Part shown: one piece after another, positions 58,489 through 64,000 of the stretch | Position numbering within the stretch: the first letter of the stretch is position 1 | Layout of the letters: each line of letters starts with the position of its first letter | Notes under the pieces: generated by a model | Seen by the model: the letters and a program-made list of their open reading frames with translations, nothing else | Database searches by the model: none | What the model was told of the DNA's origin: nothing | NCBI RefSeq assembly: GCF_030730945.1 | Contig: NZ_JAVAMS010000002.1 | Coordinates: forward strand, 992,001 to 1,056,000 | Length of the DNA stretch: 64,000 nt | Direction of reading: 5' to 3' | DNA from: Aurantiacibacter poecillastricola | GTDB taxonomy: Bacteria > Pseudomonadota > Alphaproteobacteria > Sphingomonadales > Sphingomonadaceae | Translations under genes and position numbers: made by a program

Positions 58489-58516
58489 CATTTGTGTGCC
58501 CAACGCATGAGGAAGG
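58489..58516 (-). promoter_or_regulatory. Inverted repeat covering part of the EF-hand gene ribosome-binding region
   Basis: In the transcript CCTTCCTCAT (58516-58507) and ATGAGGAAGG (58498-58489) are perfectly complementary over 10 bases with an 8-base loop. The 3' arm contains GAGGAAGG, part of the purine-rich region before the start codon, while AAGGAAAG closest to the ATG stays outside. It could modulate translation if transcribed. Confidence 0.4.
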
Positions 58517-58571
58517 CGATCTATCCGAGATTGGTTTCTGCTCTTTCTGCCCGGTTCGAGGATCGTCCCGC

Positions 58572-60086
58572 TTATCCCACCCCGGCTTCCTTCAAGAGGG
58601 CCTCGGTGCTGGGATCGAAACGTTCGCCGCCGCCTTCGATCTTCTTGGCGATGGCCTTGCCCAGCTCCACCCCGAACTGGTCGAAAGGGTTGATGTCCAG
58701 CATCACGGCAGCGGCAAACACCCGGTGCTCGTGGAAGGCGATCAACGCGCCGAAGGTTTCGGGGTCGAGATCGTCGACCAGGATCGTGGCCGAGGGACGG
58801 TTACCGGGATAGCTGCGATGCGGATCGTCGCTGGACTGTCCGGCCATCAAGGCTGCCCCCTGCGCGAAGCAGTTCGTCAACAGGATGTGGTGATGCGCCG
58901 CATCCAGCATGTCGCCTGGTTCGATGCTGGCAATGAAGTCGATCGGCACCAGATGCGTTCCCTGGTGCAGCAGCTGGAATACGGCATGCTGCGCGTCGGT
59001 GCCCACCCCTCCCCACGTGATCGGTGCGGTCGGACCGGAGGGCTCGCCATCCACCGTCACGCGCTTGCCGTTCGATTCCATCTCCAACTGCTGGAGATAG
59101 CCGGGCAGCAGGCGCAGCCGCTCGTCATAGGCGAAGACCGCGCGGGTCTGGCAGCCGCGCAGGCGCAAGTAGTAGAGATCCGAGAAAGCGGCGCGCAGCG
59201 GCAAATTGTCGCGCCCGTCCACGTCGCGGAAATGCTGGTCGATGCGCGCGGCCCCGTCCAGCATCTGCTCGAACCCTTCCCAGCCGATCCCCAGCGCCAC
59301 GGGAAAGCCGATGGACGACCACAGGGAGTAACGTCCGCCTACGCTCTCCGAGAATGGCAGGATGCGGGTTTCATCCACGCCCCACTCGACGGCCTTTTCG
59401 GGCGAGGCAGTCAGCGCGATTACCCGTCCGGTGGGATCATCCACTCCGTTATCCGCCAGCCATTTCAGCGCCGACCGGGCGTTGGTCATGGTTTCGATCG
59501 TCGTGAAGGTCTTGGAAGCGACGGCGATCAGCGTGGTCCTGGGATCGCAGGCCTCGAAGGCTTCCTCCAGCGCGACACCATCCACGTTCGAGACGACGTG
59601 CACGTCCACCAGTGGATCGTCGCGCCCCAGTGCGTCCACGGCCAGTGCCGGGCCGAGTGCGCTGCCCCCGATGCCTACGTGAATGAGGTGCTTCACTTCG
59701 CCAAGGGCGCCATCGTGAATGGCATTCACCAGCAGCATCATGCGCTGGCGGAGGGCTTCTGCCTCCTCCACGCTCGCTTCCCTGCCCACGCCGCGTAGAG
59801 CCGAATGTTCGGCCGCGCGGTTCTCGGTCGGATTGACCACTTCACCTGCAAACAGGCGGCGGCGCATCTCGTCGAAATCCGCTGCTTCGGCGAGCGCCTC
59901 GAAATCGGCCAGCAATTCGTCGGTCAGGTGGGTCTTCGACCAGTCGAAGCGAATGCCGGTTTCCCCCAGTTCTATGCGGGAGGAAAGCTTCTCCACCCGC
60001 TGTGGATCCTCGGCGAACAACTCCGCAAGCGTGGGATCGGGATGGAGGGCAAGGGCTTTCCACGCTTCGTCGCGGGTCATGGTCAC
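58572..60086 (-). CDS. pgi: Glucose-6-phosphate isomerase
   Basis: Interconverts glucose 6-phosphate and fructose 6-phosphate. The 504-residue product carries the PGI signatures: VGGRYSLWSSIGFPVAL (about residues 247-263), the GxGGSALGPALAVDALG region (HVGIGGSALGPAL), and the catalytic LLPGYLQQLEMESNGKRV; GQSSDDPHRSYPGNRPS is near the C-terminus. The start is GTG at 60086, 8 bases after AAGGAA; an ATG two codons later is also possible. It is divergent from lepB. Confidence 0.95.
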   Translation of the reverse strand: MTMTRDEAWKALALHPDPTLAELFAEDPQRVEKLSSRIELGETGIRFDWSKTHLTDELLADFEALAEAADFDEMRRRLFAGEVVNPTENRAAEHSALRGVGREASVEEAEALRQRMMLLVNAIHDGALGEVKHLIHVGIGGSALGPALAVDALGRDDPLVDVHVVSNVDGVALEEAFEACDPRTTLIAVASKTFTTIETMTNARSALKWLADNGVDDPTGRVIALTASPEKAVEWGVDETRILPFSESVGGRYSLWSSIGFPVALGIGWEGFEQMLDGAARIDQHFRDVDGRDNLPLRAAFSDLYYLRLRGCQTRAVFAYDERLRLLPGYLQQLEMESNGKRVTVDGEPSGPTAPITWGGVGTDAQHAVFQLLHQGTHLVPIDFIASIEPGDMLDAAHHHILLTNCFAQGAALMAGQSSDDPHRSYPGNRPSATILVDDLDPETFGALIAFHEHRVFAAAVMLDINPFDQFGVELGKAIAKKIEGGGERFDPSTEALLKEAGVG

Positions 60087-60200
60087 AGGGGCGATTCCTT
60101 TCCTACCGAATACACGGCGTGGCTAGGCTCTCGCATGACGAATGAAAACCGAAAATCCGAACAAGTCGCCACCACCGCGAACCGGACCGGCTTTCCGCTT

Positions 60201-60224
60201 CAGGACAGTGTTCCAGGTGTTCCA
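60201..60224 (+). repeat. Copy 2 of the 24-base GTGTTCCA tandem element
   Basis: CAGGAC, one base, GTGTTCCA (60208-60215), one base, GTGTTCCA (60217-60224). It matches copy 1 at 2066-2089 at 22 of 24 positions. It lies in the divergent pgi/lepB gap, 87 bases before the lepB ATG. Confidence 0.6.
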
Positions 60225-60310
60225 CATTAGGCCGCACTTTGCATACTTGCACCTGCAAGGGCAGCGATACGCTTGACGTAGCGCCCTACTCGCAACAAGA
60301 CCCTCCGCCG

Positions 60311-61111
60311 ATGACAAACAATGTAACCCCGCGTGAAATCACGGAGCCCGAAGCGGCGAAACCCGAGAAGAAGGAAGACTGGAAAAGCTTCGGCTGGTTC
60401 CTCGTCAAGCTCGTACTCGTGGTGCTGATCTTCCGCACCTTCGTGTTCACCAGCTTCAACATCCCCTCGGAAAGCATGATGCCGCGCCTCTTGGTAGGAG
60501 ACTACCTGTTCGCGCAGAAATGGTCTTACGGCTACTCGCGCTACTCGCTGCCGTTCGACGCGGATATCGGCGATGGCCGCATCTTTGCCAGCCTGCCCGA
60601 ACATGGCGACGTCGCCATTTTCAAGCATCCCATCGACAAGAGCGACTACATCAAGCGGGTGATCGGCCTGCCTGGCGATACCGTGCAGATGGTGGACGGG
60701 CAGCTTGTCCTGAACGGCGAACCCGTCCCCATGGAGCGAGTAGAGGACTTCATCGTCGAGATCGCACCATCCGACCGCTGCTACTCCGGTCGCTTCGCTT
60801 TCCGGACCGAGGATGGCATCAATGCTTGCCGCTATCCGCAATTCCGCGAGACCCTGCCCAATCGCGTGAGCTACAACGTCCTCGACCTCGGCGTGGTCGG
60901 GGTCGACAACACCGCGCCTGTCATCGTGCCCGACGGCCATGTCTTCATGATGGGCGACAACCGCGACAACTCGCAGGACAGTCGCCGTCCGACGGTCTCT
61001 GGCGGATGGGTAGGCCTCGTGCCGACCGAAAACCTCGTGGCCGAAGCGAGTTTCATGTACTGGTCGTGGGGCAACGGCGTGCGCTGGGACAGGCTGTTCC
61101 GGGGTATATGA
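60311..61111 (+). CDS. lepB: Signal peptidase I
   Basis: Removes signal peptides from secreted proteins at the periplasmic face of the inner membrane. The 266-residue product has one N-terminal membrane helix (about residues 28-50), the nucleophile Ser in IPSESMMPRL, the general-base Lys in SDYIKRVIGLPGD, and GDNRDNSQDSR. The ATG at 60311 (MTNNVTPREIT) lacks a visible ribosome-binding site, but upstream in-frame starts give non-family residues. Its TGA overlaps the rnc ATG (ATGA). Confidence 0.93.
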   Translation: MTNNVTPREITEPEAAKPEKKEDWKSFGWFLVKLVLVVLIFRTFVFTSFNIPSESMMPRLLVGDYLFAQKWSYGYSRYSLPFDADIGDGRIFASLPEHGDVAIFKHPIDKSDYIKRVIGLPGDTVQMVDGQLVLNGEPVPMERVEDFIVEIAPSDRCYSGRFAFRTEDGINACRYPQFRETLPNRVSYNVLDLGVVGVDNTAPVIVPDGHVFMMGDNRDNSQDSRRPTVSGGWVGLVPTENLVAEASFMYWSWGNGVRWDRLFRGI

Positions 61112-61779
61112 GCGCCCTGCCCCCCGAAACGCGCGCATGGCTGGAGCAATCGGGCTTCACCGTGCGCGACGAAGCTCTGTGGGCAGAGGCTCTGACGCAC
61201 GGCAGCACGGGCGAAACGAAGGATTACCAACGGCTCGAGTTTCTGGGCGACCGCGTGCTGGGCCTCTCAATAGCGCATTGGCTCTATGAAATATCAGCCA
61301 GCGCGGAAGGCAAGCTTGCGCAACGTCTCAATGCCCTGGTCAGCAAGCGCACCTGTGCCGGGCGAGCGCGAGAGATCAAGGCGCCTGATCACGTGCGCAT
61401 GGGCAAGCAGGCCCGCGAAGACGGCGCTCAGGACAGCGAAAACGTCCTTGGCGACATAATGGAATCGCTTCTGGGCGCCAACTTTCTCGAGGCCGGATTC
61501 GAGGAAACGCAGGCGCTCATTCGGGAACTGTGGCAGGGCGTGGTGGGCGGAAGCACGGGGCGACAGAAGCATCCCAAGAGTGCGCTGCAGGAATGGGCTG
61601 CGGGCAATCAGCGTCGCCCCCCGCTCTACGAGGTGACTGGTACATCCGGCCCCGATCACAACCGCCGCTTCACGGTGCAGGTCAGCGTCCACAATGTCGG
61701 CGCGGTGGAAGCCACCGCCAGCGGCAAGCGCGAAGCCGAAACCGAAGCCGCAAGACTGTTCATGGAGAAGTACGGATGA
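61108..61779 (+). CDS. rnc: Ribonuclease III
   Basis: Double-strand-specific endoribonuclease for rRNA and mRNA processing. The 223-residue product has the RNase III signature RLEFLGDRVLGLSIA (about residues 38-52) with catalytic Glu/Asp, then ENVLGDIMESLLGA (about 112-125) with the second acidic pair. A C-terminal dsRNA-binding domain follows (PKSALQEWAAGNQRRPPLY, then ATASGKREAETEAA). ATGA overlaps join it to lepB upstream and era downstream, a classic operon. Confidence 0.95.
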   Translation: MSALPPETRAWLEQSGFTVRDEALWAEALTHGSTGETKDYQRLEFLGDRVLGLSIAHWLYEISASAEGKLAQRLNALVSKRTCAGRAREIKAPDHVRMGKQAREDGAQDSENVLGDIMESLLGANFLEAGFEETQALIRELWQGVVGGSTGRQKHPKSALQEWAAGNQRRPPLYEVTGTSGPDHNRRFTVQVSVHNVGAVEATASGKREAETEAARLFMEKYG

Positions 61780-62681
61780 GCCCCAGCCCAGTGACGAAGT
61801 GCGGCGTTGTCGCCGTGATCGGCGCGCCCAACGCTGGCAAGTCGACGCTGGTAAACCAGCTTGTCGGCCAGAAGGTCGCCATTACCAGCGCCAAGGCACA
61901 GACCACGCGTGCGCGGCTGCTGGGCATCGCCTTGCATGACGAGGCACAGATGATCCTCGTCGATACGCCGGGCATCTTCGAACCCAAGCGCCGTCTGGAC
62001 CGCGCCATGGTAAGCGCTGCGTGGGAAGGCGCGCTGGAGGCCGATGCCGTTCTCCTCGTGGTCGATCCGGTGAAGCAGCGTCGCCACGAACTCATGCCGC
62101 TGGTGGAACAGCTGAAAGGCCGCAAGGAACGCAAGATCCTGGTGCTCAACAAGGTGGATGTCTCCAAGAAGGAGCCGCTGCTGGAACTGGCGCAGGAGCT
62201 AACCCAGCTTGCCGATTTCGGCGAGGTGTACTTCGTCTCCGCCCTTACCGGGGACGGAGTTCCGGAACTGAAGGAGAACCTTGCCTCCCTGATGCCCGAA
62301 GGACCGTGGCATTATCCCGAGGATCAGGTGTCCGATGCCAGCGAACGCTTGCTCGCCGCCGAGGTGACGCGCGAACAGCTCTACCAGCAACTCCATGAGG
62401 AACTACCCTACGACGCTGCCGTGCGTCCCGAGAGCTATACCCAGCGGCCAGACGGCAGCGTAGAAGTTCGCCAGCAGATCGTCATCGCCCGAGACAGCCA
62501 GAAGCCTATCGTGCTCGGCAAGCAAGGTAGCCGCATCAAGGCCATCGGAGAGGCAGCGCGCAAGGAACTGTCGGAAATGCTCGGCGTCAAAGTCCATCTC
62601 TTCCTCCACGTCAAAGTAGATGAGAGATGGGCCGAGAACCGCGAAATCTACGAGGAAATCGGACTCGATTGGGTGAAGTAG
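61776..62681 (+). CDS. era: GTPase Era
   Basis: Ribosome-associated GTPase needed for 16S rRNA maturation and 30S assembly. The 301-residue product has GTPase motifs G1 GAPNAGKSTLVNQLVG, G3 VDTPGIF, G4 LNKVD, then a C-terminal KH domain with KPIVLGKQGSRIKAIGEAAR (about residues 240-259). Start is the ATG at 61776 overlapping the rnc stop. Complete and of normal length. It is convergent with the MFS gene, with only 4 bases between them. Confidence 0.96.
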   Translation: MSPSPVTKCGVVAVIGAPNAGKSTLVNQLVGQKVAITSAKAQTTRARLLGIALHDEAQMILVDTPGIFEPKRRLDRAMVSAAWEGALEADAVLLVVDPVKQRRHELMPLVEQLKGRKERKILVLNKVDVSKKEPLLELAQELTQLADFGEVYFVSALTGDGVPELKENLASLMPEGPWHYPEDQVSDASERLLAAEVTREQLYQQLHEELPYDAAVRPESYTQRPDGSVEVRQQIVIARDSQKPIVLGKQGSRIKAIGEAARKELSEMLGVKVHLFLHVKVDERWAENREIYEEIGLDWVK

Positions 62682-62685
62682 TCGA

Positions 62686-64000
62686 TCAGGCGTTCGCCGG
62701 ATTGCCGCGCTGCGCAAAGCGCGCCATGCTGCACAGGGCAGCCACCACCGCCAGCACGCAGCTGACATAGAGCGGCACCGGACCCAATCCGAGACCTCCG
62801 GCAAGCACGATGCCGATTACGACCGCCGCCATCGTCTGTCCGAACAGGCGCGAAGTCGACAGCAGGCCACCCGCAGCTGCCGCCCGGTCTCTCGGTGCGC
62901 GGCCGATCAGCAGACGCGAGTTGGGGGAAAAGAACAGGCCAAAACCCAGCGCCGTGAGGCTCAGGCGCCAGGCGATGCCCCATTCGCCAGGCATTTCGGG
63001 CATGGTAGCGAGCAGGAGCAGGCCGATGATTGCGATGGTCATGCCCGTAACGCCCAGCTTGGTCGCGGCTATCCGGTCCGATGCCCAGCCTGCCAGCGGG
63101 GAGACGACGAGCATCGTCAGCGGGAACGGGAGAAGCAGGATCCCGACCGTTTGCGGGTCGTAGCCCATGCCGTTCTCCAGCCGGAAGGGTAGTCCCAGCA
63201 TCAGCGCGCCTGCCGAAATGAAACTGGCGAAATTGGCCAGCGCCGAAAGACCGAGCACCGGCTTTGCCAGCAGGTCGACCGGGAAGACCGGCGCCTCGCG
63301 TTGCCGCTCGCGCCGGATCAGCAGGAGCAGCACCACAACTCCAAGAGCGAAGGCGGCAACGCCCCAGGCCAGCGCATCGTGTGTGCCAAGCTGGATACCG
63401 CCAACCAGCAGCAGCATGGTGAGCGCGCTCATCGCGCCGCTTTTCCATTTGGGCGGCTGGTCCCGCGGCTCCGGATCGGGGAGGAAACGCCCCAGCCCCA
63501 GCGAGATGATCGCCAGCGGGGCGGCAGCCACGAACACGGTCTGCCATGGCAGGTTGCCGACGATGTACCCGCCCAGCGTAGGCGCGATGGCTGCCGAACT
63601 TGCCACGATAACGGAATTGACGCCCATGCCGGTGCCCAGCTGTCTGGCTGGATAGATCTGCCGCAGCATGGCTGCCGAAACGCTCAACGCCATGGCTGCA
63701 CCAATGGCCTGCAATGCGCGCAGGACCAGCAGGAACGTCAGGCTTTCCGCGAGGTAGCACAGCGCGGAGGCAACCATGAACAGCACCTGTCCCGCCTGGT
63801 AAAGACGCCGATGGCCCAGCCTGTCTCCCAGCGAGGAGAATGGCAGCAGCAGCATCACCAGCACCAGCTGGTAGACGGTGACGACGTTGGTAACCACGGC
63901 CTCGCTGACGCCAAGGTCGCGGGCGATGGTGGGCAGCGCGACATTGGCGATCGAGCCGTCGATCACTAGCAGGGATGTTCCGAAGCAGATTGCAGCGATG
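62686..64000 (-). CDS. MFS transporter (DHA2/QacA-like), 5' end cut by the window edge
   Basis: A multi-pass membrane transporter, partial at its N-terminus. The frame reads on past 63966 to the window end with FGTSLLVIDGSIANVALPTIA, the DHA2 motif normally seen in the first helix, so the true start lies beyond 64000. Motifs SSLGDRLGHRR (motif A) and a long string of hydrophobic helices follow. The substrate is unknown; drug or solute efflux is typical of the family. It is convergent with era. Confidence 0.85.
   Translation of the reverse strand, partial: IAAICFGTSLLVIDGSIANVALPTIARDLGVSEAVVTNVVTVYQLVLVMLLLPFSSLGDRLGHRRLYQAGQVLFMVASALCYLAESLTFLLVLRALQAIGAAMALSVSAAMLRQIYPARQLGTGMGVNSVIVASSAAIAPTLGGYIVGNLPWQTVFVAAAPLAIISLGLGRFLPDPEPRDQPPKWKSGAMSALTMLLLVGGIQLGTHDALAWGVAAFALGVVVLLLLIRRERQREAPVFPVDLLAKPVLGLSALANFASFISAGALMLGLPFRLENGMGYDPQTVGILLLPFPLTMLVVSPLAGWASDRIAATKLGVTGMTIAIIGLLLLATMPEMPGEWGIAWRLSLTALGFGLFFSPNSRLLIGRAPRDRAAAAGGLLSTSRLFGQTMAAVVIGIVLAGGLGLGPVPLYVSCVLAVVAALCSMARFAQRGNPANA

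Overview
The window is a dense, GC-rich chromosomal segment of an alphaproteobacterium. Order Sphingomonadales, probably family Erythrobacteraceae, is my inference. It rests on a DivL-type kinase with Tyr in the H-box, AddAB instead of RecBCD, SdhE, Flp pilins, an AmgK/MurU cell-wall recycling pair, and a LOV histidine kinase of the HWE/HisKA_2 type known from Erythrobacter. I see no phage, insertion sequence, CRISPR array or rRNA. Genes are packed tightly, often with 4-base ATGA/GTGA overlaps, and only one gap exceeds 300 bases (56293-56661).

Layout. 1-12.7 kb: lolC-lolD, a secreted DUF885 protein, recG divergent from sdhE-mfd, an MDR oxidoreductase, an EAL phosphodiesterase, and nadK followed by tRNA-Asn. 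12.9-18.1 kb, minus strand: an exported methyltransferase-like lipoprotein, a TbpB-like lipoprotein, secA and a small secreted protein. 18.2-21.4 kb: an acyltransferase, argJ and an inositol monophosphatase-family enzyme. 21.4-32.7 kb: a long minus-strand block divL-tsaE-amgK-murU-addB-addA-trxA, linking cell-cycle signalling, t6A tRNA modification, peptidoglycan recycling and double-strand break repair. 32.8-36.1 kb: ahcY divergent from a peroxiredoxin, then a serine hydrolase. 36.1-40.8 kb: a divergent MurA-like enzyme, folE, a phospholipase D-family protein, a hemerythrin, tRNA-Arg and a MutT-like Nudix enzyme. 40.9-48.7 kb: two Flp pilins, an M48 protease, accA, xerD, a large unknown exported protein, aroK and aroB. 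48.7-56.3 kb: twin DUF421 membrane proteins, DUF488, a small secreted protein, a propionyl-CoA carboxylase-type beta subunit, glutathione reductase, a SIR2-like protein and a DEAD-box helicase. 56.6-64 kb: a LOV photoreceptor kinase, an EF-hand lipoprotein, pgi, lepB-rnc-era and an MFS transporter cut by the right edge.

Most genes are housekeeping. The items most worth a second look are these: a SIR2-like protein whose expected active-site residues look substituted; a MurA-like protein that keeps the catalytic Lys, Cys and Asp but has lost other family motifs; DivL with Tyr565; an almost identical 24-base element present twice, about 58 kb apart; a hairpin that partly masks the ribosome-binding region of the EF-hand lipoprotein; and three convergent gene pairs that share palindromic stop tetranucleotides. 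No clear novel defence or mobile system is visible. Family assignments come from reading motifs by eye; no database search was run.
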